From contig JAKSSF010000021.1 in NCBI GenBank assembly GCA_024403235.1, forward strand, positions 1 through 39,574: a DNA stretch of 39,574 bases, given 5' to 3'. Below, in pieces: positions 27,414 through 35,844 of this stretch (positions are counted from its first letter, which is position 1; every line of letters starts with the position of its first letter). Position numbers and translations under genes: made by a program. The notes under the pieces are model-generated. The model made no database searches. It saw only the letters and a program-made list of their open reading frames with translations, and had not been told where the DNA came from. The stretch comes from Lachnospiraceae bacterium (GTDB taxonomy: Bacteria > Bacillota > Clostridia > Lachnospirales > Lachnospiraceae).

Positions 27414-28688
27414 TTAAGCTGCAGGGTGAAGCAATGCGTTTAAGCTGGTCATAAATGCAGACATATTACGAGCTGCAATTACAAGGAATACCACGATAAC
27501 CAACACAACTAAAACATTGAACCATGTTTTATTTACATATTCCTTCATGATCTTCTTGTCATTGGCAACTACTAATAAAAGAATACCTGTGATAGGTAAC
27601 AGGAATGCATTTGCTGCCTGTGCGAAAAGGATAATCTGGGTTGGTGATGCACCCAAAGTACATACAGCGAAAATACCGAATAATACAACGATAATCCAGA
27701 AGATTTTGAATTTCTTATCCTTCATATCATCGCTCCAGCCCAAAATACCGGTAGAAGCGAAAGCTGCTGCCAAAGGAGCTGTGATGGTAGAAGAAATACC
27801 AGCTGCAAATAAACCAATGCCGAAGAAGATGGTTGCCCAAGAACCTAACAATGGTTCCAAAGACTGTGCCATTTCACCACCGGATGTAATGGTTGTGCCA
27901 TTTACATGCATAGTAGCACCGGCACATACGATGATTGCCATAGAAATTAAACCACCTAATCCAATAGAAATGATAGAATCCAATCTGGAATTTGCAAGAC
28001 CTTCTTCTACATTTGCATCATTTGCCCATTTCTTAGCAGCACTGGATGCATGTAAGTAAATGTTGTAAGGAACTACGGTGGTACCCATCAAAGCTGCGAT
28101 TGTCATCCAGCTGGATCCATCCGGCGCTTTGAAGCCAACTAAACCGGTGAAAACTTCGCCCCAGTTTGGTTTTGCGGCAAAAGCTGTGATAAAGAATACC
28201 ACACCCATGATTACTACCAGGGCTGTTAAGAATTTTTCGATATACATATAGCTTCCTGACCATAATAAAACGAAGCCAATAATACCAATAATTAAAGCAA
28301 GAACGATTTTCATAGTAGGTGAATTCAAAGCTGGAATTGCTGCCTGTACACCTAATACAGAACCGGAAATATTACCTGTTTCATAAGCAATATTTCCTAC
28401 GAATACCGCTGCAATTACCAAAATAGCAAGTAAGATACGAACAACCGGATTTTGGAATTTTTCACGAAGTGCCTGACCTAAGCCCATCTTGGATACAATA
28501 CCAAGTCTGGCTGCCATGGACTGCATGATAATAACGCTGATTACAGATAATAACATCGCCCAAAGTAATGTATAACCGTAATTTGCACCAGATGTAGAAC
28601 AACTGGTTACTGTACCTGGTCCAATAAATGCAGCTGCAACCAAAGCACCAGGACCAATGTTTTTCAGTCTTGTTTTGAAATTACTCAT
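27414..28688 (-). CDS. NRAMP-family-like transporter with altered metal site
   Basis: This 424-residue membrane protein has the NRAMP fold sequence pattern, about 11 membrane helices. In the first helix the usual DPGN is IGPGT (FIGPGTVTSCSTSGANYGYTLLW). In the sixth the usual MPH is VPY (GTTVVPYNIYLHASS). These residues normally hold Mn or Fe. The gene stands in a pxp operon, the same arrangement as ycsG in the Bacillus kip region. Established: fold and synteny. Inferred: it may carry an organic substrate such as 5-oxoproline or a different ion rather than Mn. Confidence 0.85.
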   Translation of the reverse strand: MSNFKTRLKNIGPGALVAAAFIGPGTVTSCSTSGANYGYTLLWAMLLSVISVIIMQSMAARLGIVSKMGLGQALREKFQNPVVRILLAILVIAAVFVGNIAYETGNISGSVLGVQAAIPALNSPTMKIVLALIIGIIGFVLLWSGSYMYIEKFLTALVVIMGVVFFITAFAAKPNWGEVFTGLVGFKAPDGSSWMTIAALMGTTVVPYNIYLHASSAAKKWANDANVEEGLANSRLDSIISIGLGGLISMAIIVCAGATMHVNGTTITSGGEMAQSLEPLLGSWATIFFGIGLFAAGISSTITAPLAAAFASTGILGWSDDMKDKKFKIFWIIVVLFGIFAVCTLGASPTQIILFAQAANAFLLPITGILLLVVANDKKIMKEYVNKTWFNVLVVLVIVVFLVIAARNMSAFMTSLNALLHPAA

Positions 28689-28723
28689 TTCTTTCCCTCA
28701 TCTTTCTTTTTATAGTTTACTTT

Positions 28724-29491
28724 TTATAAAAAACTGTACAAAGGTGCAATTGTAATGCCTTCCTCTGTCAAAGCTTTTCTGATTTTATGTACGAAGATCA
28801 ATGCTTTCTCTCCGTCTCCATGGACACAAATGGAATCTGCCTGAATATCAATATCTTCTCCGGAATAGGCTGTAACCTTTCCCTCTTTTACCATACGAAG
28901 GACTCTGGCAATACATTCCTCTTCGTCATGAATCATGGCTCCTTTTTTGCTTCTGGCACGTAAAGAACCATCTTCTTCATAGGCTCTGTCTGCAAACACC
29001 TCACTAGCCGTTCTCAAGCCAATAGAAGCAGCTGCTTTAATACTTTCACTACCTGCCAATCCCATCAAAATCAGATCCGGATTAATGGCCTTTACACCTT
29101 CCGCAATGGCCAATGCCAGACTGGGGGTTTTGGCTGCCATATTATACAATGCCCCATGGGGTTTTACATGCTGCATTTTAATACCTTCTGCTTTACAGAA
29201 AGCATCTAAGGCACCTACTTGGTACATCACATAAGCCTTGGCTTCCTCTGGAGATAAAGCCATATTTCTTCTTCCAAAGCCCTGTAAATCCGGATATCCC
29301 GGGTGGGCTCCCACTGCCACACCGGCTCTATTGGCAATAGCAACTGTTTCTGCCATAACGATAGGATCTCCTGCATGCATTCCGCAGGCCACATTGACAG
29401 AAGAAGTCAAACGGATAATGGAACTATCATTCCCCATTTTATAACTGCCAAAGCTTTCTCCCAAATCACTGTTTAAGTCTACTTTTATCAT
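28724..29491 (-). CDS. pxpA: 5-oxoprolinase subunit A (LamB/YcsF family)
   Basis: PxpA with PxpB and PxpC hydrolyses 5-oxoproline to glutamate using ATP. The protein shows the family motifs DLNSDLGESFG, VACGMHAGDP, VGAHPGYPDLQGFGRR and VKPHGALYN. I use the ATG at 29491 (255 residues); a TTG two codons earlier is possible. GGAG lies upstream, overlapping the end of the DUF1445 gene. It is in the middle of the operon. Confidence 0.93.
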   Translation of the reverse strand: MIKVDLNSDLGESFGSYKMGNDSSIIRLTSSVNVACGMHAGDPIVMAETVAIANRAGVAVGAHPGYPDLQGFGRRNMALSPEEAKAYVMYQVGALDAFCKAEGIKMQHVKPHGALYNMAAKTPSLALAIAEGVKAINPDLILMGLAGSESIKAAASIGLRTASEVFADRAYEEDGSLRARSKKGAMIHDEEECIARVLRMVKEGKVTAYSGEDIDIQADSICVHGDGEKALIFVHKIRKALTEEGITIAPLYSFL

Positions 29492-29497
29492 TTTCAA

Positions 29498-30283
29498 TTA
29501 CTCCTTCAAATCCACATTTTTTACATCTGTTACCAGCATATGTCCCGGGGCATGGGTTATGGCCAGCTTGGGTTTTACATTCATAACGATGGATTGTGGA
29601 GTCACACCACAAGGCCAAAATACGGTAGTTTCTCCCGGGCGGATTTCTACCGGATCCCCAAAGTCCGGATGGGCAACATCTGTAATACCGATTTCCTTAG
29701 GATCTCCAATGTGAATCGGGCTTCCGTGTACTTTCGGTAAAGCAGCTGTAACTGTTACTGTTTTTACCAATTGGTTAGAAGGAATAGGGCGCATACTAAC
29801 CACCATTTTCCCGGAAAATCTACCAGCCGGCACGCAATCAATATTAGTAATATACATAGGCACATTGCACCCCATGGTGTTGTGTCGGATTTCAATCCCT
29901 GCATCAATCATTTCTGATTCAAAGCTAAAAGAACAGCCGATTACAAAGGCTACAAAATCGTCCTGCCAGTAGGAAGAAATATCGGTTACCTCTTCCGTTT
30001 TCACCCCATCTCTGTAGATCCAGTACTTAGGAAAGTCTGTAGCAATGTCACAATCTTTAGCAACATATTTGGTCAATCGCTCTCCCACATCCGTAACCTC
30101 TAATAAAGGACAGGCTTTTGGATTTCTTTGGGCAAACAACAAAAAGTCATAGGCTTCTTCTTTGGGTAAAATAATTAAATTTGCCTGAGCGAAGCCTGGA
30201 CAATATCCGGAAGTTGGCTCCGTAAATTTCCCTTCTCGAATCAGCTGGCGAAATGCCAAGGGGGTAATATTTTTTTCTGCCAT
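29498..30283 (-). CDS. DUF1445 protein (YcsI / D-glutamate cyclase-like)
   Basis: This 261-residue DUF1445 protein contains TSGYCPGFAQANLIILP, FVIGCSFSFESEMIDAGI, RHNTMGCNVPMYITNI and FWPCGVTPQ. The family includes the C-terminal domain of DGLUCY, which cyclises D-glutamate to 5-oxo-D-proline. Here it sits between pxpC and pxpA, so it may feed or accompany 5-oxoproline metabolism. The stop overlaps the pxpA leader. The reaction in this organism is inferred, not shown. Confidence 0.85.
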   Translation of the reverse strand: MAEKNITPLAFRQLIREGKFTEPTSGYCPGFAQANLIILPKEEAYDFLLFAQRNPKACPLLEVTDVGERLTKYVAKDCDIATDFPKYWIYRDGVKTEEVTDISSYWQDDFVAFVIGCSFSFESEMIDAGIEIRHNTMGCNVPMYITNIDCVPAGRFSGKMVVSMRPIPSNQLVKTVTVTAALPKVHGSPIHIGDPKEIGITDVAHPDFGDPVEIRPGETTVFWPCGVTPQSIVMNVKPKLAITHAPGHMLVTDVKNVDLKE

Positions 30284-30337
30284 AGTTGCTCCCTTTCTCT
30301 ATTGTTAGTTATATGACATCTGTTATTAAATATATTT

Positions 30338-31315
30338 TTAAAACAATTGCTTTATTCTATCCCACAAAGATAATTTTCGAAGATTTGCCAGTAGTGCGTC
30401 GCAATCCTCCATTTGCTTTACATACAGATTCTGTGCTTCTTCTACCGAAATTTCCTGAAAATGCAGTTTGGTTCCTGCTGCACTTTGTACTAAAACAGGA
30501 ATATCTACCCCGATTACAGTACCGATTTTGGTATAGCCACCGGTTGTTTGACGATCCACCAACATAATGATGGGCTTGCCATGGCTTGGAATCTGAATAG
30601 CCCCTAGCGGAATACCATCAGAGATAATATCTCCGCCGTCTACATGGGCCACTGCCGGTCCTTCCAAGCGATAGCCCATTCTATCGCACTGCTCTGTCAC
30701 CTGATAAGTTTCTGAAAAAAAGGTATGAATGCCTTCTTCGGAAAACAAATCCTTCTGCAAACCTAAAATTACACGGATCGTTTTTTCTTTGTCTCCGAAG
30801 AATTCCGGCTCTACATGACGCTTTTCCATATTAGGCAAATGCTTGATTTTTTCTCTAAAATTCAATTCATCTTCTTTTTCCAATTTACGACCATTGAATC
30901 CACCAATATTACATCTGGCATTGGTAGAGCGGCTCCCCATTACCATGGGAATATCCAATTTTGCAGCAAAGGCAAGATAGCCCCACAGACCATTTTTTGC
31001 AAAGCCCAGTTCCAAAACATCCTCTGCGTTTACCTGAATAGCAGTGTAGTTTTCAATTGGCTGCCCATTTAATTTGGGTGAAAAATCTGCTCCGGTTAGA
31101 GAAATAACCGTAGAAGTTTTAAATCGGATGGTAGGCCCCATCAACAAAAACTCTAAAACCGCCTCATCCATGGAGTTATTCACAAGGGCATTGGCAATGC
31201 CTGCAGAACGACGATCCATAACGCCGGATACAGAGAACCCACTATTTTGATATCCATACCGACCATAATCCTGGACGGTTGTTAATAATCCACTTTTTTC
31301 TATAAAAATTCCCAT
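30338..31315 (-). CDS. pxpC: 5-oxoprolinase subunit C (KipA family)
   Basis: This 325-residue protein is of the biotin-dependent-carboxyltransferase-like KipA family. It has GLLTTVQDYGRYGYQNSGF, VMDRRSAGIANALV, RCNIGGFNGR and MLVDRQTTGGYTKIGTVIG. In the PxpABC 5-oxoprolinase it is the C subunit; in Bacillus its relative KipA opposes the kinase inhibitor KipI. It lies 3 bp after pxpB. Confidence 0.92.
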   Translation of the reverse strand: MGIFIEKSGLLTTVQDYGRYGYQNSGFSVSGVMDRRSAGIANALVNNSMDEAVLEFLLMGPTIRFKTSTVISLTGADFSPKLNGQPIENYTAIQVNAEDVLELGFAKNGLWGYLAFAAKLDIPMVMGSRSTNARCNIGGFNGRKLEKEDELNFREKIKHLPNMEKRHVEPEFFGDKEKTIRVILGLQKDLFSEEGIHTFFSETYQVTEQCDRMGYRLEGPAVAHVDGGDIISDGIPLGAIQIPSHGKPIIMLVDRQTTGGYTKIGTVIGVDIPVLVQSAAGTKLHFQEISVEEAQNLYVKQMEDCDALLANLRKLSLWDRIKQLF

Positions 31316-31318
31316 ACC

Positions 31319-32044
31319 TTACCTCAACTCTCTTACAGGGCACTCATAAGTGCCGGCCTCTATCAGCATTTCGATTCTGGTATATTCCTGTTCATCAATT
31401 GGAATAAACTCAATATAATCTCCTGCTTCGTAAAGAATAGGATTTTTCTTTTGTGGTTCATAAGGACGCACCGGAGTACGACCAATGAGACGCCATCCTG
31501 CGGGGGATTCCATAGGATATAAACCGGTTTGTTCTCCGGCAATTCCTACAGATCTGGCAGCAATTTTTGCTCTCGGATCAGGCAAACGGGGCATGGCAAT
31601 ACGCTTATCCATACCGCCTAAATAGGCAAATCCAGGTAAAAATCCAAGCATATAAATCAAATACGGCTTTCTGGCATGAATGGAAATCACTTCTTCCTCA
31701 CTCATCCCTGCATGCTCTGCTACATCCTTTAAGTCCGGTCCATAATGGCCACCATAACAAACTGGAATTTGAAATACCCGTTTTGTAACGCTTGCAGCAT
31801 TCTTGGAAAGTTTCAAAAAATCCTTTGCAGCATCTACCACTTGGCTATATCGCATAACTCTAGGATTGTAATGAATCAATACAGAACGGAAAGTAGGAAT
31901 CACATCTACGATACCGGGCTTATTCACACTCTTTACAACTTCATAAAAAGCCTTTACTTTTTCATTGATTTCCGGACTGATTTCATTTCCAAATTCTACT
32001 ACAACAGCAGAATCGCCGGCAGTCATAATATAAGGATATTCCAT
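31319..32044 (-). CDS. pxpB: 5-oxoprolinase subunit B (KipI family)
   Basis: This 241-residue KipI-family protein has VVEFGNEISPEINEKV, GFLPGFAYLGGMD and VGIAGEQTGLYPMESPAGW followed by RLIGRTP, the cyclophilin-like core. It is the first gene of the operon and the only one behind the strong promoter at 32187-32215. With pxpC and pxpA it forms 5-oxoprolinase. Confidence 0.93.
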   Translation of the reverse strand: MEYPYIMTAGDSAVVVEFGNEISPEINEKVKAFYEVVKSVNKPGIVDVIPTFRSVLIHYNPRVMRYSQVVDAAKDFLKLSKNAASVTKRVFQIPVCYGGHYGPDLKDVAEHAGMSEEEVISIHARKPYLIYMLGFLPGFAYLGGMDKRIAMPRLPDPRAKIAARSVGIAGEQTGLYPMESPAGWRLIGRTPVRPYEPQKKNPILYEAGDYIEFIPIDEQEYTRIEMLIEAGTYECPVRELR

Positions 32045-32133
32045 ACCAAATTCCTTTCTATATCTTCGCGCTATTTCAAAAACTTTCTTATAGTTCTTCT
32101 CTACTACTTTACTACAGTAAACTATGTTTATTC

Positions 32134-32163
32134 AAAAAAAAGCGGATAGTTTTTCCGCTTTTT
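32134..32163 (-). terminator. Leader terminator upstream of the pxp operon
   Basis: The minus strand reads AAAAGCGGA, loop, TCCGCTTTT followed by TTTT. It begins about 25 bp after the predicted pxp promoter and about 90 bp before pxpB, so it can attenuate the operon. The mirror-image T run on the plus strand makes it two-way. A palindrome TTTACT-GT-AGTAAA follows it on the minus strand (rc of 32107-32120). Confidence 0.7.
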
Positions 32164-32186
32164 ATTACCACACAAAATGCCTTTTT

Positions 32187-32215
32187 ATTATAGCATTTTT
32201 TCTTTCTCTGGTCAA
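32187..32215 (-). promoter_or_regulatory. Promoter of the pxp operon
   Basis: Minus strand TTGACC (rc of 32210-32215), 17 bp, TATAAT (rc of 32187-32192), a near-consensus vegetative promoter in the 278-bp gap before pxpB. The rest of this gap holds the leader hairpin and no gene. Confidence 0.78.
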
Positions 32216-32322
32216 ATCCCATAGGATTTTTCGTATTTTTCCTATTTGAAAACTGTTTATTCCCCTGCTGTTCTATGATTTACGGTAACAGTATCCTTTT
32301 TATAGTTTGCTTCGCATATTTA

Positions 32323-33273
32323 TCACATCAAGAACCACTTGTAGGTTTCTCGCAAGCCTTCTTCTATGGGAGTAAACTGAAACTCTTTTGGTAAAAACCC
32401 TTCCAAAACTACACTTTTGTACTGTTCGCTTTCTTCTTTTGTAAAGGGAAAGGGCAACGGGATTCCTTTTTCCAGTATCACAGAACTAGGAACTTCTAAG
32501 ACCTGTATCGATTTTTGTGTGGCTTTTTCTAAATAGTCCGCAAAGGACTGATAGGTCAATAATTCTTCTCCACATAAGTTTATTCTTTGTGGTGGAATTT
32601 CGTTACAAGTACTACAGTATAAAATCACTTTTGCTACATCCTTGCTGTAAATGAACTGAAAGTGTCCATCTGCTTCTGCCGGAATAATGACCTGTCCCGC
32701 TTGGGAAATCCAGTGAAAAAAGATTTCTTCTCTGGGCGCATAATTATTCGGTCCATAAATAAAAGCTGGCCGAATCGAAATCGGGGTAATGGAATACTCC
32801 TTTTGACAAGCTTGCAGCTCCTTTTCCAATGCCACTTTTCCGGCAATGTATTCTCCTGCCTCTCCCGGGAAAACGCGTTCCTCTAAAAGTCCATCCTCCG
32901 TCATCCAGTTTCCTGTCCCTCTTTGGTACACATCACAGGTACTGATAAAAATATAAGCCGTATGATTCAGGGAATCTTTCAGATTTTCCAAGATACTTCT
33001 GATATCTTCAGGTGCATAAGCACAAAAGTCTACAATACAATCAAATTGCATGTTCTGCAATTTCTGCAAATCCTGTGGGTTACGCCGATCCCCCTGTATT
33101 GAAGTAATCCGTGCTCCTATTTCCACCGGTAAAGCTCTGGTGCCTCGATTAAAAACAGTAATAGCGTGATTATTACAAGCAAGCTCGACAAAGGCTTTTC
33201 CTAAAAAATAAGTACCACCCATTACCAATATTCTTTTTGATGCAGTAGTGCTATTCCATCCAGATTTTTCCAT
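32323..33273 (-). CDS. NAD-dependent epimerase/dehydratase (extended SDR)
   Basis: This 316-residue protein starts with the nucleotide-binding loop VMGGTYFLGKAFVELA and VFNRGTR, then FISTCDVYQ and YIAGKVALEKEL in place of YxxxK, and RPAFIYGPNNYAPRE. It belongs to the atypical/extended SDR group, whose members modify nucleotide sugars or bind RNA (CSP41-like). The Tyr-x-x-x-Lys (YIAGK) suggests an active enzyme. The substrate is not known. Confidence 0.85.
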   Translation of the reverse strand: MEKSGWNSTTASKRILVMGGTYFLGKAFVELACNNHAITVFNRGTRALPVEIGARITSIQGDRRNPQDLQKLQNMQFDCIVDFCAYAPEDIRSILENLKDSLNHTAYIFISTCDVYQRGTGNWMTEDGLLEERVFPGEAGEYIAGKVALEKELQACQKEYSITPISIRPAFIYGPNNYAPREEIFFHWISQAGQVIIPAEADGHFQFIYSKDVAKVILYCSTCNEIPPQRINLCGEELLTYQSFADYLEKATQKSIQVLEVPSSVILEKGIPLPFPFTKEESEQYKSVVLEGFLPKEFQFTPIEEGLRETYKWFLM

Positions 33274-33368
33274 ACTCGTTCCAATTCTCCTGTCTTCTTA
33301 GTCCTATTTGGTATACTGCTATCAGATAGGTCTTTCCGCTCTTCCTATCCAGCATTTCCCAGGCCCAT

Positions 33369-34151
33369 CTAAGACAAAAACATATTGTCATCCCACTTCT
33401 TCGGATTTCTTTCCGGCACCTCGGGTCTGGTGAAATGCTTTCGCAAATCTTTTCCTATAGTCCGTCCGATTTCTATCGGTTCATGGATATTTTTCATTTT
33501 AATATAACGATTGCTAAAGTCAATATTTTCAACAAAACGCTGATTCACAATAGCAAACCTACTACATCGAAAAAAACCTTTTCCCTTCAGTTCCCATAAA
33601 ATATCTTCAAATGTTTTATAGGGAATCTCTTCCCGTTTATGATGTCGTAAATGCAATATCACATTCTTACCAACATTTTCTATCCATATAATTTGATTTA
33701 TGGAAACAAAATATACAATACCCTGCCTGCGAAAAATCAAATATGGAGCAGTTTCTCTTTGGATGGCCCCTCTATATGCTTTTTGTAAAATATTTTTTAA
33801 TTCTGTAGCCGAAAAAGGAGATTCCAAATAATACCAACCTACGGTTTCTAATAAATTACGCTGAAGCTCTAAAGACACAGAAGAAAATAAAATAATAGGG
33901 GTTTTATAGTATTTTTTTACTTGACGGATTTCACTGGCAAAAAAACAACCCGAAGTATCTCCGGGTTTGTTTTGATTTAGAATTATATCAATGAAAAAAA
34001 TATGAATCTGTTGTACCATAGCAACTTGAAATGCATTCGCTATAGAATCCGCAAAGTAAATCGTAAAACTCTTTTTCCAACTTCTAATGGTCTCTAAAAG
34101 TCGGATACGATGGACACATTCCCGACAAAGCATCAAAATATTACAGCCCAT
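33369..34151 (-). CDS. LytTR-type response regulator with degenerate receiver
   Basis: I start this at ATG 34151, which overlaps the XRE stop (TGATG), giving 260 residues. The N-terminal receiver-like part keeps one Asp (IFFIDIILN, D55) but lacks the acidic pair and the Lys-Pro (YYLESPFSA in its place). The C-terminal LytTR DNA-binding domain (about 130-240) has YFVSINQIIWIENVGKNVILHL and FFRCSRFAIVNQRFV. No histidine kinase is adjacent. Translational coupling to XRE suggests they act together, possibly as an orphan regulator pair. Confidence 0.8.
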   Translation of the reverse strand: MGCNILMLCRECVHRIRLLETIRSWKKSFTIYFADSIANAFQVAMVQQIHIFFIDIILNQNKPGDTSGCFFASEIRQVKKYYKTPIILFSSVSLELQRNLLETVGWYYLESPFSATELKNILQKAYRGAIQRETAPYLIFRRQGIVYFVSINQIIWIENVGKNVILHLRHHKREEIPYKTFEDILWELKGKGFFRCSRFAIVNQRFVENIDFSNRYIKMKNIHEPIEIGRTIGKDLRKHFTRPEVPERNPKKWDDNMFLS

Positions 34152-34579
34152 CACTTGGCCTCGGTTTCCAACAGTTCTAATAGCATTTGCCCAATGCCGA
34201 TAGATTCCGTTGATGGCAGTTGCTGGGTGAAAACCTGTGGTGTATTCTTTTGTGTAAAATATAACACCAACTGTATTAGAATTTTCATTTTATCCTTCTC
34301 CGAACAACTTTGCACGCTACTCCATACGGTTGCATAATCCGGTTTATCTCCATACAAAATATAATCCGCAGATATTCCCATTTTTTCTTTTAAACCAAGC
34401 AATACACTAACGGAAATATTATTGTCTCCATTTTCTACTTTTTGATAAGACCGAAGAGACTTTTCTAAAAAATTACTCATTTCCTCTTGAGTCATATGAG
34501 CATCTTCGCGTAATTTCTTTATTCGATCCGCAGCCGCTTTTTTATCAATTAGAGGCAATTTCTTTTCTTTATCACTCAC
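34151..34579 (-). CDS. XRE-family helix-turn-helix regulator
   Basis: I prefer the GTG start at 34579 because AAGGAG stands 8 bp upstream, giving 142 residues. The HTH is at about 17-70 (RIKKLREDAHMTQEEMSNFLEKSLRS... VENGDNNISVSVLLGLKEKMGIS). The rest is a helical C-terminal part of unknown role (SSVQSCSEKDKMKILIQLVLYF). Its stop overlaps the LytTR start. A repeat that can bind a dimer lies upstream, so autoregulation is likely. Confidence 0.85.
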   Translation of the reverse strand: MSDKEKKLPLIDKKAAADRIKKLREDAHMTQEEMSNFLEKSLRSYQKVENGDNNISVSVLLGLKEKMGISADYILYGDKPDYATVWSSVQSCSEKDKMKILIQLVLYFTQKNTPQVFTQQLPSTESIGIGQMLLELLETEAK

Positions 34580-34644
34580 AACAATTTCTCCTTGGTAAAA
34601 TTTTCCAATTATCATAAGTGTATAAAGAATTATTTAAAAATTCT

Positions 34645-34676
34645 ACGAACTGGAAGTTCGTATTTTAGTGAACTTC
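34645..34676. promoter_or_regulatory. Operator-like nested inverted repeats upstream of XRE
   Basis: ACGAACT-gga-AGTTCGT (34645-34661) is a perfect 7-bp inverted repeat. GAAGTTC (34653-34659) and GAACTTC (34670-34676) form a second one that reuses part of the first, so the two folds exclude one another. It lies in the 110 bp between patB and the XRE start. Either it is the operator of the XRE regulator or a patB terminator; there is no good T tract. Confidence 0.55.
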
Positions 34677-34689
34677 TAGTACGCGCAAT

Positions 34690-35844
34690 CTATAAAAGTG
34701 CAATTCCCTTTTTCAATCGTTCTAACCCATCTTGCAGTGTTACCCTTGGGCAAGCCAGGTTCAATCGTAGGAAATTGTCACCGTCTCCTCTAAATCCTGC
34801 GCCGGAAGATAAGAACAATCCCGTCTTTTCTCGTAAAAAAGCAGACAACTCTTCTGCATTCTTTCCTGTTTTTCGAATATCGATCCACCCCAGGTAAGTT
34901 GCTTCTCCACGCACCATGTACAGGCTTGGAATCTGAGTATCTATAAATTCTTCTGCCAAATGGCGATTTTCACTAAGATACTGATTTAACTCTGTAAGCC
35001 AGGGTTCGCCCTTCTCAAAGGCTATCGTCGATGCCATGTAAGAAAATATCGTACCTTCTCCCACATCATCAGTGTTAATGCCACGCCATACCTTATGGCG
35101 CAAATGTGGATTTTCTGTAAATACTGCTGCAGTATGAAGCCCCGCAATATTAAAAGTTTTGGTAGGCGCCACACAGGTCACGCTATGCATAGAGCATTCC
35201 TTCGACACACTGGCAAAAGGTACATACTCTTTTCCAGGCAATGTAATATCACAATGGATTTCGTCGGAAATCACAAGCACATCATTGGCAATAGCCATTT
35301 CTCCAATACGCAGTAAGGTCTCTCGATCCCAAATATTGCCGGTAGGATTGTGGGGATTACAAAGCAGTAAAATTCTGGTTTGTTTATCCTGCAATTTTTT
35401 CTCTAAATCCTCAAAATCTATAGAATAACAACCGTTTTCATAATGCAATCTGCTTTCCAATGCATTCCGTCCATTGTTTAAAATACAATTGAAAAAGCAG
35501 GAATATACCGGTGTCATGACCACCACATTTTCCCCTGGTGTAGACAGTTTTCGAATCATAGCGGATAAGGCCGGTACTACACCTGTAACAAATACCAACC
35601 AATCCTCCTGCAGGTTCAGCCCATGTCTTCGATTCCACCAATCACAGTATGCTCCGGCCCATCTGGTATCTTCTGTGGCATACCCATAAATACCATGGGC
35701 AGCTCTTTGGGTAATAGCTTCCACAATCTCCGGTGCTGTGGGGAAATCCATATCTGCAACCCACATAGGCAGTTCGTTTTCTTTCACATCCCATTTTAAG
35801 GAACCTGTATTTCGTCTATCGATTACTTGATCAAACTGGTACAT
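34690..35844 (-). CDS. patB: PatB/MalY-type cystathionine beta-lyase / aminotransferase
   Basis: This PLP enzyme cleaves C-S bonds of cystathionine and related amino acids. I start at 35844 (MYQFDQVIDRRNTGSLKWD), with GGAGA upstream, giving 384 residues. Motifs are LPMWVADMDFPTAPEI, LLCNPHNPTGNIW, VISDEIHCD and the PLP lysine in APTKTFNIAGLHTA. It overlaps the end of the DUF3737 gene by 14 bp, a tight operon with translational coupling. Confidence 0.92.
   Translation of the reverse strand: MYQFDQVIDRRNTGSLKWDVKENELPMWVADMDFPTAPEIVEAITQRAAHGIYGYATEDTRWAGAYCDWWNRRHGLNLQEDWLVFVTGVVPALSAMIRKLSTPGENVVVMTPVYSCFFNCILNNGRNALESRLHYENGCYSIDFEDLEKKLQDKQTRILLLCNPHNPTGNIWDRETLLRIGEMAIANDVLVISDEIHCDITLPGKEYVPFASVSKECSMHSVTCVAPTKTFNIAGLHTAAVFTENPHLRHKVWRGINTDDVGEGTIFSYMASTIAFEKGEPWLTELNQYLSENRHLAEEFIDTQIPSLYMVRGEATYLGWIDIRKTGKNAEELSAFLREKTGLFLSSGAGFRGDGDNFLRLNLACPRVTLQDGLERLKKGIALL

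Noticed and set aside
27517-28059. 180-residue plus-strand frame inside the NRAMP-like gene
   Set aside because: Antisense frame of a membrane protein gene with no start signals or family likeness.
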